Under the pieces are notes generated by a model, which made no database searches, was not told the origin of the DNA, and saw only the letters and a list, made by a program, of their open reading frames with translations. 64,000 nt of DNA from G965229605 sp965229605 (GTDB taxonomy: Bacteria > Pseudomonadota > Alphaproteobacteria > CBDDJK01): positions 434,001 to 498,000 of the forward strand of contig OZ245892.1 in assembly GCA_965229605.1 (NCBI GenBank), given 5' to 3'. This document shows positions 16,688-25,378 of this stretch, in pieces (position 1 is the first letter of the stretch; each line of letters starts with the position of its first letter). The translations under genes were made by a program, and so were the position numbers.

Positions 16688-17872
16688 ATGGCAAAGCAGC
16701 CAGCTGATTTTTCGCCGCAGAGGCTTGATTCTTCGCTTGATTCTTCAACAGCACAGGGGGAGCCCTTTCTGGTGCTTGAGGACGGTGTGCCGGTTGTCCG
16801 CTGGACGGGAGGGGAGGCGAAGTCTTCTTCCTCGGATAAGGCACTTAAGGCTCTTGCTGCTCTTAAGCAGACAGCGCGAAAGAAGCCGCAACCTGTTCTT
16901 GAGTCTATTCCTGATCTTGTTGCCGATAAGGATGCAGGCGTTGCGCTTCCTGCAAGGTCTCTTGATTCCGATCTGTTTGTTCTGACTCCTGATACGACAG
17001 ATAATCTTGAAGAGCCTTTGGTGCTTGATCAGGATGTGCAGGTTGAGACTGTTCTTGAACCTGAACCAGAAATTGCGCCAGCCCCAACTCCTGAACCTGA
17101 ACCTGCGCCTGAAAAAACCACGACTCCGGTGGTGGACCCGCCGCCAGCAAGCGGGCTACGCATTGAAAATATTGGAAAACGCTATAAGAAACATCCGGTT
17201 TTGCGCAATGTATCGCTGCATGTTCAGCGCGGCGAAGCGATTGGCCTGCTGGGTCCCAACGGGGCTGGAAAGACCACCTGCTTTTACATTGTCTCTGGTT
17301 TGACTCATGCTGATTCCGGGCAGATTTTTCTGGATGGAGAAGAGATCACAACCCTGCCCATGTACCGGCGCGCCCGGCTGGGGATAGGCTATTTACCGCA
17401 GGAGCCTTCTATTTTCAGGGGTTTGACGGTTGAAGAGAATATTCTGGCAGTTCTTGAAACGCTGGAGTCCGACCCCCGGCAGCGCAAGAGCGAGTTAAAC
17501 AGTCTGCTGGAGGAGTTTTCTATTTCTCATTTGCGGGATTCTTCGGCTGTTTCTTTATCTGGGGGGGAGCGGCGGCGTCTGGAGATTGCGCGGGCTTTGG
17601 CCAGCCATCCGCATTTTATCTTGCTGGATGAGCCGCTTGCGGGGATTGATCCGGTTGCGGTCAACGACATCCGCGAGTTGATTTTGCATCTCAAGGAGCG
17701 TGGAATAGGGGTCTTGATCACGGATCATAATGTTCGGGAAACGCTGGCTTTGGTCGACCGGGCCTATATTCTGCATGATGGTCTGGTGATCAGTCAGGGT
17801 GCCCCGGCTGATATCGTGCAGGATGAGGAAGTGCGCCGGGTTTATCTTGGGAAGAGATTTACGTTGGGATAA
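16688..17872 (+). CDS. lptB: Lipopolysaccharide export ATP-binding protein LptB with long N-terminal extension
   Basis: LptB powers extraction of lipopolysaccharide from the inner membrane with LptFG. The C-terminal 240 residues are a typical LptB: GLRIENIGKRYKKHPVLRNV, Walker A GPNGAGKTT, LTHADSGQIFLDGEEIT, signature SLSGGERRRLEIARAL, Walker B ILLDEPLAGIDP and ITDHNVRETL. In front lies an unusual extension of about 150 residues, low-complexity and rich in Pro/Glu/Ala (EPEPEIAPAPTPEPEPAP). I prefer ATG 16688, which follows GAGG at 16679-16683; an in-frame GTG at 16658 would add ten residues. rpoN starts 3 bp after its stop. lptA and lptC are not upstream, where uvrB diverges. Confidence 0.92.
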   Translation: MAKQPADFSPQRLDSSLDSSTAQGEPFLVLEDGVPVVRWTGGEAKSSSSDKALKALAALKQTARKKPQPVLESIPDLVADKDAGVALPARSLDSDLFVLTPDTTDNLEEPLVLDQDVQVETVLEPEPEIAPAPTPEPEPAPEKTTTPVVDPPPASGLRIENIGKRYKKHPVLRNVSLHVQRGEAIGLLGPNGAGKTTCFYIVSGLTHADSGQIFLDGEEITTLPMYRRARLGIGYLPQEPSIFRGLTVEENILAVLETLESDPRQRKSELNSLLEEFSISHLRDSSAVSLSGGERRRLEIARALASHPHFILLDEPLAGIDPVAVNDIRELILHLKERGIGVLITDHNVRETLALVDRAYILHDGLVISQGAPADIVQDEEVRRVYLGKRFTLG

Positions 17873-17875
17873 TTC

Positions 17876-19399
17876 ATGGCACTTGGACCCCATCTTGATC
17901 TAAAGCAGACCCAGAGTCTGGTGATGACGCCGCAGTTGCAGCAGGCGATCAAGCTGTTGCAATATTCCTCGACCGAGTTGTCTGATTTCATTGCCGAGGA
18001 GATTCAGCAGAATCCGCTTTTGGGGGAGCGGGAAGGTGCCAGTAGTGGAGAGTCGGGGAGTGCGGAGGATAGCGGTCCAGACAACTCTGGAGAGGGCGGC
18101 GAAGATATATCGGACAGTGTTGATTATTTGTCCGGGAGCGGATCGTCCGAGGCCGATACGCCATTGGACGGTGATTTTTCCAACACCTATGATGGAGACA
18201 TTGCGGGGGCGGGGGCTGACCATGGCGGGGCTTTTGACGGTCATAGTTCGGGGCCGGGCCGTCAGTCACTTTCTGATGACGAGGATTATGACCCGTTCAA
18301 TCTGATCAGCAGTCAGATGACGCTGAAGGAGCATCTGGAGGCACAGTTGCGGCTTGAAAATCTGAGCAAGATTGAGCGGGCGATTGGTTTTTATATGATT
18401 GATCTGATTGAGCCGAGTGGCTATTTGGCGACGCCGCTTGACAGAGTAAGCCAGACGCTGGGGGTTGAACTTTCGCAGGTTGAGAAAATTTTGAGTATCT
18501 TGCAACAGCTGGAGCCAACGGGGGTTTTTGCGCGTGATCTGGCGGAGTGTTTACGCCTGCAGCTGGAGGATAAAGAGGCCTATCCCCCGGCGATGGAGGC
18601 TCTATTAGCCAATCTGCCGCTGGTTGCCAAGCGGGAGTGGAAAAAGCTGAAGCGTATTTGCAAGGTTGGGCAGGAAGGGCTGGCGGCCTTGATCAATGAA
18701 ATACGCCAGCTTGATCCAAAGCCGGGTCTTCAGTTTGACCCGCCGCGTCTGGAGGGGTCGGTTCCTGATGTTCTGGTTAATGAGGGCCCGGGAGACTCGC
18801 TGGTGGTGGAGTTGAATCCCGACACCATTCATCCCCTGATTGTGAATGATGACCTCTATCGGCGGGTGATCAAGGGGGTGCGCTCGTCAGAGGATAAAGA
18901 GTATATCATCACCCAGCGGCAAAGCGCAATCTGGCTGATCAAGGCGGTCCGCCAGCGCACGGAAACTATTTTGAAAGTATCCGAAGAAATTGTCCGCCAG
19001 CAATCCGGCTTTTTCTTTTTCGGAGTCAATTACCTGCGCCCGCTTGTTCTGCGTGATGTTGCAACCGCGCTGAATTTGCATGAAAGCACGATCAGTCGCG
19101 TGACCAGCAATAAATATCTGTCATGCAGCCGGGGCACCTTTGAATTGAAGTATTTTTTCACCGCGTCGATTGGCGGGGCCGATGGCGATATTTTTTCAGC
19201 AGAATCGGTGCGCCATCGTATTCGCACCCTGATTTCAGAGGAACAACCCGATGCTGTCTTGTCTGATGATCAGATTGTCGCCCGCTTGCAGGAAAGCGGG
19301 ATTGATATCGCAAGGCGCACCGTGGCGAAATATCGCGAAGGGATGAATATCCCTTCCTCTCTCCAGAGAAAACGCGAAAAAACTGCCCAAATGCTGTAA
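17876..19399 (+). CDS. rpoN: RNA polymerase sigma-54 factor RpoN
   Basis: Sigma-54 directs polymerase to -24/-12 promoters that need AAA+ activators; in flagellated alphaproteobacteria these often include flagellar genes. The 507-residue protein has region I (LDLKQTQSLVMTPQLQQAIK, residues 7-26), a long acidic region II (about 50-140), the core-binding domain, a helix-turn-helix (LNLHESTISRVTSNKYLSC) and the RpoN box ARRTVAKYRE near the C-terminus. The start lies 3 bp after lptB. The ribosome-hibernation gene hpf, common downstream, is missing; a minus-strand hydrolase follows. The stop-codon region is duplicated (19385-19426). Confidence 0.98.
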   Translation: MALGPHLDLKQTQSLVMTPQLQQAIKLLQYSSTELSDFIAEEIQQNPLLGEREGASSGESGSAEDSGPDNSGEGGEDISDSVDYLSGSGSSEADTPLDGDFSNTYDGDIAGAGADHGGAFDGHSSGPGRQSLSDDEDYDPFNLISSQMTLKEHLEAQLRLENLSKIERAIGFYMIDLIEPSGYLATPLDRVSQTLGVELSQVEKILSILQQLEPTGVFARDLAECLRLQLEDKEAYPPAMEALLANLPLVAKREWKKLKRICKVGQEGLAALINEIRQLDPKPGLQFDPPRLEGSVPDVLVNEGPGDSLVVELNPDTIHPLIVNDDLYRRVIKGVRSSEDKEYIITQRQSAIWLIKAVRQRTETILKVSEEIVRQQSGFFFFGVNYLRPLVLRDVATALNLHESTISRVTSNKYLSCSRGTFELKYFFTASIGGADGDIFSAESVRHRIRTLISEEQPDAVLSDDQIVARLQESGIDIARRTVAKYREGMNIPSSLQRKREKTAQML

Positions 19400-19426
19400 G
19401 GCTTCTTGAAGCCCAGATGCTGTAAG
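19385..19426 (+). repeat. Duplicated stop-codon region of rpoN with hairpin
   Basis: GCCCAAATGCTGTAAG (19385-19400) recurs as GCCCAGATGCTGTAAG (19411-19426), a 26-bp period that copies the last codons and stop of rpoN. Between them GGCTT-CTTG-AAGCC (19400-19413) can form a hairpin, and GATTTTTGG follows the second copy, so the segment may also act as a weak terminator. Confidence 0.75.
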
Positions 19427-19441
19427 ATTTTTGGGATAATC

Positions 19442-20131
19442 TCAGGTGATGGACAGGTCTATGGTGCCAAGGCCTTCAATCTTGCCTTGAAGATGATCGC
19501 CAGCCACCACCGGACCAACACCAGAAGGCGTGCCGGTATAAATCAGATCCCCTGCTTGCAGATGATAAAAGCGCGACAGATGCGCAATCACTTCTGCCAC
19601 TGAATTGATCAGGTCGGATAAATCGCCCTCTTGTCTGGTCTCGCCATTCACGGACAGTTCAATTTTTCCTTTTGTCAGATGACCGCAGACCTCGGCCGGG
19701 GTGATCGGTTCAATGATCGCCGATTGTTCAAAATTCTTGCCGAGGTCCCAGGGCCGCTGTTTTTCCTTGGCCTTGGACTGTAAATCGCGGCGCGTCATAT
19801 CCAGCCCGCAGGCATAGCCGAAAACAGAAGACAAGGCGGTTTCTGGCGATGCCCGAAAGGCCGGACTGCCCAAAGCCACCACCAGTTCCATCTCATAGTG
19901 ATAATTTGCGGTCTCCAGAGGATAGGGTATCGAAGCCCCGGAAAGAACAATCGCACCCGGATATTTGGTGAAATAAAACGGGTCTTCCTTGTCCGGCTGC
20001 CCACCCATTTCAACGGCATGCGCCGCGTAATTGCGCCCGACACAAAAGATACGGTGAACCGGATAATGTTCCGACCGTCCCTTGACCGGAATGGCGGGGG
20101 TAGGCGGCAGATCAAATAAATAGGCAGGCAT
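19442..20131 (-). CDS. Fumarylacetoacetate hydrolase (FAH) family protein
   Basis: This 229-residue protein has the FAH-fold signatures HRIFCVGRNYAAHAVEMG, the metal-binding EMELVVALG (Glu-x-Glu) and GYACGLDMTRRDLQ, with late GTPSGVGPVVAGDHL. The family cleaves carbon-carbon bonds of acylpyruvates using a divalent metal; the length and motifs are closest to the fumarylpyruvate/acylpyruvate hydrolase type. The true substrate is unknown, and no gentisate or aromatic pathway genes accompany it, so a general oxaloacetate or acylpyruvate hydrolase is equally possible. It is a single gene convergent with rpoN. Confidence 0.88.
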   Translation of the reverse strand: MPAYLFDLPPTPAIPVKGRSEHYPVHRIFCVGRNYAAHAVEMGGQPDKEDPFYFTKYPGAIVLSGASIPYPLETANYHYEMELVVALGSPAFRASPETALSSVFGYACGLDMTRRDLQSKAKEKQRPWDLGKNFEQSAIIEPITPAEVCGHLTKGKIELSVNGETRQEGDLSDLINSVAEVIAHLSRFYHLQAGDLIYTGTPSGVGPVVAGDHLQGKIEGLGTIDLSIT

Positions 20132-20199
20132 GGTTTTGTTCGATTGAGCTTTTTGTCTTTTTTAAGGCTTTATGCGCATTAAGGTGCTTATGTGAATGA

Positions 20200-20943
20200 T
20201 CATTTGCTTTTAATGGAAATCCAGTCCTCGTCAAAATTCGCCAGTTTTAAAACATGCTCCATTTGAATAAGAGGGACATCCCGGTTAATTGAGAACATTC
20301 TGGCGTGAGCCGGAACATGCCGGATAATTGTGAATTGGCTGCCATGCGGTTGCCAGGTAAATTGATGCTCACCCGTTGTAACGTCATAGCCTTCAAGATT
20401 CCCGCGAGTATTAAAACTCCACTTATAATCTGCATGGGTAAAGCGCAAGGCTTCTTCTTCAAATACCATAAATTGCCTGGTCGTGAAATTTCTCACCAAA
20501 ATAAAAACGCGCAGGTCATTATAACTATCCAGTGCCTCGTTCACACGTGCATTCCAGATACGCAGAACAGCTTTTCCTGTGGCAGATGGATCAGCTCTGG
20601 GATCAGAAATCCCCGTGGAATAATCAGGGGAATTCCGGCCTGAAATCAGCCTGACACGTTTAGCTTCATGCGGTTTTTTGTCTTTAACCGTTTTGACAGA
20701 CCATGCTGCGCTGCCTTTTGCAACATCGGCTATCCCCAGGGGACTCGCTAAATGTTTGCCACCTATGGATTCACCGAATATCGTGCCAAAATCATCACCC
20801 GTAATGTCCAAATGTCCAATCGCAAGCCGGTGAACAAATTGCCGCGCAATACCTGTTATTACATTATCCGGGATATCGCCTAAAGGAAACTCTTCATGCC
20901 TTCTTTTAGCTTTGCCTCGTAATCTCAACTCCTCTGATGACAT
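20200..20943 (-). CDS. Probable type II restriction endonuclease
   Basis: This protein of about 247 residues starts at ATG 20943 (MSSEELRLRGKAKRRHEEF); longer in-frame starts would run deeper into the methyltransferase gene. It overlaps the 3' end of the cytosine methyltransferase by 38 bp on the same strand. That arrangement, plus unrelated neighbours, marks it as the partner nuclease. A segment LASPLGIADVAKGSAAWSVK could contribute an active site of PD-(D/E)XK type with Ser/Val before the Lys, but I cannot confirm the catalytic residues. The recognition sequence is unknown. GC content looks somewhat lower than in surrounding genes. Confidence 0.75.
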   Translation of the reverse strand: MSSEELRLRGKAKRRHEEFPLGDIPDNVITGIARQFVHRLAIGHLDITGDDFGTIFGESIGGKHLASPLGIADVAKGSAAWSVKTVKDKKPHEAKRVRLISGRNSPDYSTGISDPRADPSATGKAVLRIWNARVNEALDSYNDLRVFILVRNFTTRQFMVFEEEALRFTHADYKWSFNTRGNLEGYDVTTGEHQFTWQPHGSQFTIIRHVPAHARMFSINRDVPLIQMEHVLKLANFDEDWISIKSK

Positions 20944-21910
20944 CAGCAACCCTTTCAATAACAGCTTGCACAACAGGCACAGCAACAGCATTCCCGGTTT
21001 GCTTTTTAACCTGAGAATCCGTGCAAACAATCTTATAACTGTCCGGAAATCCCTGCAACCGCAATGTCTCGCGGGGGGTGAGGCGGCGCTCCCCGTTGAC
21101 AAGCAGATAATTGTATGAAGCCCCCGCTCTCAAGGCGCATGAATACGGGTAACTGGATATATTACCGGATTTGTTCTCATGCCAGATAGACGGGGTTTCC
21201 TTTGGTCTATGCGCTTCATGCCTCTTTTGCTTGATACGTTCGGAAACAAAAACACGATCAGGCGGATTTTCTTCCAGTATTGCGGCAAGAGGCTCCATTG
21301 GAACGCCACCCCTGGGCCAGCGAAATTTCTCAAAGTTGGAAAGAGTTCCAACAATAATTGTTCTTTCGCGTTTTTGCGGAATACCAAAGTCCAGCGCATT
21401 TAATATTTTAAAGTCGCATTCGTAGCCGACTGCTCTTAAATCACTTAAAATCCTTTGGATAACACGTCCTTTGCCGGATGTGGCAAGTTGCTTCACATTT
21501 TCAAGAATAATCCCCGCAGGCTTTTTTTCCTTGATGATACGCAGTAATTCAAAGAAAAGCACCCCGCGCGGGTCGGCAAAACCTTCCTGTTTGCCAATTA
21601 TTGAAAACGGCTGACAAGGAAAACCTGCAAACAGCAGGTCATGATCAGGAACATCCTCTGGCCTTATGTCGCTTATATCGCCAGCAGGCCGGATTCCGAA
21701 GTTTGCTTGATAAGCATCTTGTGCATGTTGATCTATATCGGAGGCGAAGACGCATTCCATGCCAAGGTTTGATGCGCCAATATGAAACCCGCCGATGCCG
21801 CAGAAAAAATCAGCAAAACGGACCCCGGAGTTTATCCTGGAGAAAAAATTTGTCTCTGTGTGCGTCTCAACAGGCTCTAACCCGTCAAATAGTCCACCTT
21901 GTTCTATCAT
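20906..21910 (-). CDS. DNA (cytosine-5-)-methyltransferase, type II modification enzyme
   Basis: This 334-residue C5 methyltransferase has motif I FADFFCGIGGFHIG (residues 32-45), motif IV GFPCQPFS with the catalytic Cys99, motif VI ENVKQL (137-142), motif VIII QKRERTIIVG (Gln179-Arg183), a target-recognition region of roughly residues 195-275, motif IX LTPRETLRLQGFP and motif X KQTGNAVAVPVV. It transfers a methyl group from S-adenosylmethionine to a cytosine in a short site. The nuclease gene follows with an overlap. No very-short-patch repair gene is nearby, although such pairs often carry one. Confidence 0.95.
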   Translation of the reverse strand: MIEQGGLFDGLEPVETHTETNFFSRINSGVRFADFFCGIGGFHIGASNLGMECVFASDIDQHAQDAYQANFGIRPAGDISDIRPEDVPDHDLLFAGFPCQPFSIIGKQEGFADPRGVLFFELLRIIKEKKPAGIILENVKQLATSGKGRVIQRILSDLRAVGYECDFKILNALDFGIPQKRERTIIVGTLSNFEKFRWPRGGVPMEPLAAILEENPPDRVFVSERIKQKRHEAHRPKETPSIWHENKSGNISSYPYSCALRAGASYNYLLVNGERRLTPRETLRLQGFPDSYKIVCTDSQVKKQTGNAVAVPVVQAVIERVADVIRGVEITRQS

Positions 21911-22115
21911 CGTTTTATATGTCGACAGTTTTTATCTGTTCATTTTTATAGTAAACTATTCGCATTTAGCCAAGCATATACACCCCTTATTTTTCAGCTG
22001 ACCGCGATTATAGATAGTGTTTTCAAAAACGGTAGAGTGGTTGCGATACGGGCTGGCTTTATGATAGACAAAATATAGAACATCTGTTTCACACTATTTC
22101 TATGGGGAGGAAACC

Positions 22116-23180
22116 ATGTCTTATCAAACATCATCGGTTGCACGTATCAAGAGCCATGTGCGGAAAATAATCCGGGGCCTGTCAATCAGTGCGGCTGTTA
22201 TCGCGGGGATTGGTCTTGCTGGTCACACCACCGCACAGGCGGAAGAAAGAAATTATATTCTTGCCACCGCCTCGACTGGCGGGACCTATTATCCGGTCGG
22301 GGTTGCCATTGCCACTCTGACCAAGGTCAAGCTGCAACCGCGCCAGAAAATCGGCATGTCGGCGATTAACTCGGCCGGGTCGGGCGAAAATGTCCGGCTC
22401 TTGCGTGAAAACGAAGCCCAGTTTGCCATTATGCAAGGGCTTTACGGGCATTATGCCGCAACCGGCACCGGGCCTTTGGCTGATTCCGGCAAGCAGGAAG
22501 GGCTGCGCGCCGTTTCAATGCTCTGGCAGAATGTTGAACAATTCGTCATCAATTCTGACCATGCCAAAACCGGCACCGTCACCGATCTTGCCGGGATGAA
22601 AGGCGAAACCATGGCCCTTGGCCGTAAAAATTCAGGCACCATCGGGTCCAACAAAACCCTTCTGGGCGGCCTTGGCATTGATATGGAAGCCGATTTTGAC
22701 CTGTTCCATGGCGGCTACGGGCCTTCGGCTGATGCGGTGGCCGATGGAAAAGCCGCCGGGCTGGGTGCACCTGCCGGGGTGCCAACCGGAGCCATCACCA
22801 AGCTGCTGGCAGCCAAAGGCGATGATGTCACGCTTCTGTCCTTTACCCCGGAACAGGCGAAACAAGCCGATGGCGGGCGCAATCTATGGACCGAATTTGT
22901 CATTCCGGCTGGCACCTATCCGGGCCAGTCAGACGATCTTGTGACCATTGCTCAGCCAAACTTCCTGGCGGTGCGGTCCGATGTCGATGAAGACGCAGTC
23001 TATATGATCACCAAAGCCATGTATGAAAATCTTTCTTTCCTTAATGCGATCCATGCGGCGACAAAAGCCATGGCGGTTGAAAAAGCCATTTCCGGTCTGC
23101 CCTTGCCGCTTCATCCGGGTGCCGCAAAATATTATAAGGAAGTCGGGATTGATATTCCTGCCCGCCTGATGGGGAACTAA
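22116..23180 (+). CDS. TAXI-family TRAP transporter solute-binding protein
   Basis: This 354-residue exported protein has a long signal peptide (about residues 1-42, ending TTAQA) and the mature start EERNYILATASTGGTYYPVGVAIA, the TAXI-family signature. It captures the ligand in the periplasm for the fused TRAP permease encoded 49 bp downstream. GGGGAGGAAACC gives a strong ribosome site. Known or proposed TAXI ligands are small carboxylates and amino acids. The following DadA-like gene suggests, by inference, a D-amino acid or related amino acid. The region between the methyltransferase and this gene (21911-22115) is AT-rich and probably holds both divergent promoters. Confidence 0.93.
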   Translation: MSYQTSSVARIKSHVRKIIRGLSISAAVIAGIGLAGHTTAQAEERNYILATASTGGTYYPVGVAIATLTKVKLQPRQKIGMSAINSAGSGENVRLLRENEAQFAIMQGLYGHYAATGTGPLADSGKQEGLRAVSMLWQNVEQFVINSDHAKTGTVTDLAGMKGETMALGRKNSGTIGSNKTLLGGLGIDMEADFDLFHGGYGPSADAVADGKAAGLGAPAGVPTGAITKLLAAKGDDVTLLSFTPEQAKQADGGRNLWTEFVIPAGTYPGQSDDLVTIAQPNFLAVRSDVDEDAVYMITKAMYENLSFLNAIHAATKAMAVEKAISGLPLPLHPGAAKYYKEVGIDIPARLMGN

Positions 23181-23229
23181 ACCGCCCCCGCGCCGGTTTT
23201 TCTTCGCCGTTTCTGTGAAGCGGGGTTTC

Positions 23230-25374
23230 ATGTTTGAAGGGGTGCGGGAAAAGTCTCGGCAAGAAGGATGGCTCTGGACAGTGTGGGTCGGTTTCTTTGC
23301 CGCCGCGCTGTCCTTGCTCCATATCTGGATCAATCTGTTCGGCAGCCTGTCAACATTGGTTCAAAATGGCGTGCATTTTGCCGGATTTATCCTGCTGTGC
23401 GCCTTTACCCGTCCCTTGATTGCGGCTGATCCAACAAAAACACTGACATTCTTTACATGGCGCAAAATTGGGCGCGGGCTTGACCTTGGCTTCAGTGTGC
23501 TGGTTGCCGCGTGCGTCCTCTATCTGGTGCTGGCCGAGGATGCGATCTATGACCGCGGGGTGCGGCTTGTCCTGCTTGACTGGATCGCCGGTTCCATCGT
23601 GCTGCTCGGGGCCATCGAATTTACCCGCCGAACAACCGGATGGATTATCCCGATCCTGATCGTTTTCGCTTTAACCTATGCCGGACTCTGGGGCGGGCTG
23701 GTGCCCGGCGTGTTCAAATTCCCCGGATTATCGCTGGAAACCCTCCTGTTCCGCTCGATCTATGGCGATGATGCGCTCTTCGGCAATATCGCCCTGATCT
23801 CGTCAAGTTTTGTCTTTATGTTTATCCTGTTCGGAGCTTTCCTGCTAAAATCAGGCGCAGGCGATTTCATCATCGATATATCGCGGCTGATCGCCGGACG
23901 GTTTGTCGGCGGGCCAGGGCTGGTCGCCGTCTTCGCCAGTGGCCTGACCGGGACAATTTCAGGCTCAGCCGTCGCCAATACCGCCTCAACCGGGGTGATC
24001 ACCATCCCCATGATGAAACGGGCAGGCTTTGCCCCGCATCATGCCGGGGCCATCGAATCTGCGGCCTCAACCGGCGGGCAGCTGATGCCACCCATCATGG
24101 GCGCCGGGGCCTTTGTCATGGCCGCAACCACCCAAATTCCCTATACCACAATTATTGCCGTCAGTGCCTTGCCAGCGATTTTATATTTTGCCTCGATCAC
24201 CTTTTTCGTGCGCAATGCTGCCCGCGCACAAAACCAGCTTCCTTTAAAAACAGAGGCTAATACAGCAGAATCCGCGCAACCCGGCTTTATCCAGCTTTTA
24301 CAGGAAGGCGGGATTTCATTCCTCTTTTCCATCACCGTTCTAATGGGGTTGCTGATCAACGGCTTTAGTCCGACCTATGCCGCGCTCTGGGCTATTATCA
24401 GCTGCGTTGTCGCCTCTTTCTTCACCAAAAAGCGCATGGGACCGCGCGCTATTTTTGAAGCCCTCGCCCTCGGCGCACAGAATATGGTGATGACCGCAAT
24501 CCTGCTCTGCGCCGTCGGGCTGATCGTCAATATCATCGCCACCGCAGGAATCGGAAATATCTTCTCACTGATGATCAGCGAATGGGCAGGCGGAAGCCTG
24601 TTTGTCGCCATTGTGCTGGTCGGGCTGGCCTCGCTGGTGCTGGGGATGGGATTGCCCGTCACCGCCGCCTATATCGTGCTGGGGACGTTATCTGCTCCAG
24701 CCCTTTATCTTTTGATCGCGCAGGACCAACTCGCCGCGCAACTGATCTCCGGCACCCTGCCCGAAGCTGCCCATAGCCTGCTTATGCTCAGCCTGCCTGC
24801 CGACCAGCTTGCCAGCCTCACCGCCCCGATGGACGCCCCTAAAGCCTATGAAATTCTCGCACAACTGCCGCAGGAAAATATCATGCTGGTTATTGATTAT
24901 GCGCTCTCTCCAGCGATCCTGACCACCTGTCTGCTCTCCGCCCATATGATCGTCTTCTGGCTGTCGCAGGATTCCAACGTCACCCCGCCCGTTTGCCTTG
25001 CCGCTTTTACCGCCGCCGCTATCGCCAAGGCCCCGGCAATGAAAACCGGCTTTGCCGCCTGGCGGGTCGCTAAAGGGCTTTATATCATCCCGTTTCTTTT
25101 CGCCTATACCCCCTTTCTTTCCGGCGACTGGCAAGAAATGATCCTGATCTTCCTCTTTGCCCTTCCCGGATTATGGGCTCTTGTCGGCATGCTGGAAAAA
25201 ATGTCGCCGCAACCTGCCGATTATCTTTACCGACTCCTGCTGCTGGGGCTGGGAATTGCCCTTTTATGGCCAATCGCCGTTAGCTGGAAATGCGCCTGTC
25301 TGGCAGGTCTGCTGCTGGTGGCCTGGTCACGCCACCGCTTGCGCTCCGCCGCAGTGATCGATGAAAAGGTCTAA
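23230..25374 (+). CDS. TRAP transporter permease, fused 4TM/12TM subunits
   Basis: This membrane protein of about 714 residues is a fused small (DctQ-like) and large (DctM-like) permease, as usually found with TAXI binding proteins. Characteristic pieces are GASGLTGTISGSAVANT-type sequence (FASGLTGTISGSAVANTAST), ESAASTGGQLMPPIMGAGAFVMA, and MGLPVTAAYIVLG. The C-terminal part has additional membrane segments. TRAP permeases are Na+ or H+ driven secondary transporters. I prefer ATG 23230, five bases after GGGG, over the GTG at 23215. The 3' end approaches the dadA start by 4 bp, so binding protein, permease and dehydrogenase form one operon. Confidence 0.93.
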   Translation: MFEGVREKSRQEGWLWTVWVGFFAAALSLLHIWINLFGSLSTLVQNGVHFAGFILLCAFTRPLIAADPTKTLTFFTWRKIGRGLDLGFSVLVAACVLYLVLAEDAIYDRGVRLVLLDWIAGSIVLLGAIEFTRRTTGWIIPILIVFALTYAGLWGGLVPGVFKFPGLSLETLLFRSIYGDDALFGNIALISSSFVFMFILFGAFLLKSGAGDFIIDISRLIAGRFVGGPGLVAVFASGLTGTISGSAVANTASTGVITIPMMKRAGFAPHHAGAIESAASTGGQLMPPIMGAGAFVMAATTQIPYTTIIAVSALPAILYFASITFFVRNAARAQNQLPLKTEANTAESAQPGFIQLLQEGGISFLFSITVLMGLLINGFSPTYAALWAIISCVVASFFTKKRMGPRAIFEALALGAQNMVMTAILLCAVGLIVNIIATAGIGNIFSLMISEWAGGSLFVAIVLVGLASLVLGMGLPVTAAYIVLGTLSAPALYLLIAQDQLAAQLISGTLPEAAHSLLMLSLPADQLASLTAPMDAPKAYEILAQLPQENIMLVIDYALSPAILTTCLLSAHMIVFWLSQDSNVTPPVCLAAFTAAAIAKAPAMKTGFAAWRVAKGLYIIPFLFAYTPFLSGDWQEMILIFLFALPGLWALVGMLEKMSPQPADYLYRLLLLGLGIALLWPIAVSWKCACLAGLLLVAWSRHRLRSAAVIDEKV

Positions 25375-25378
25375 AAAC

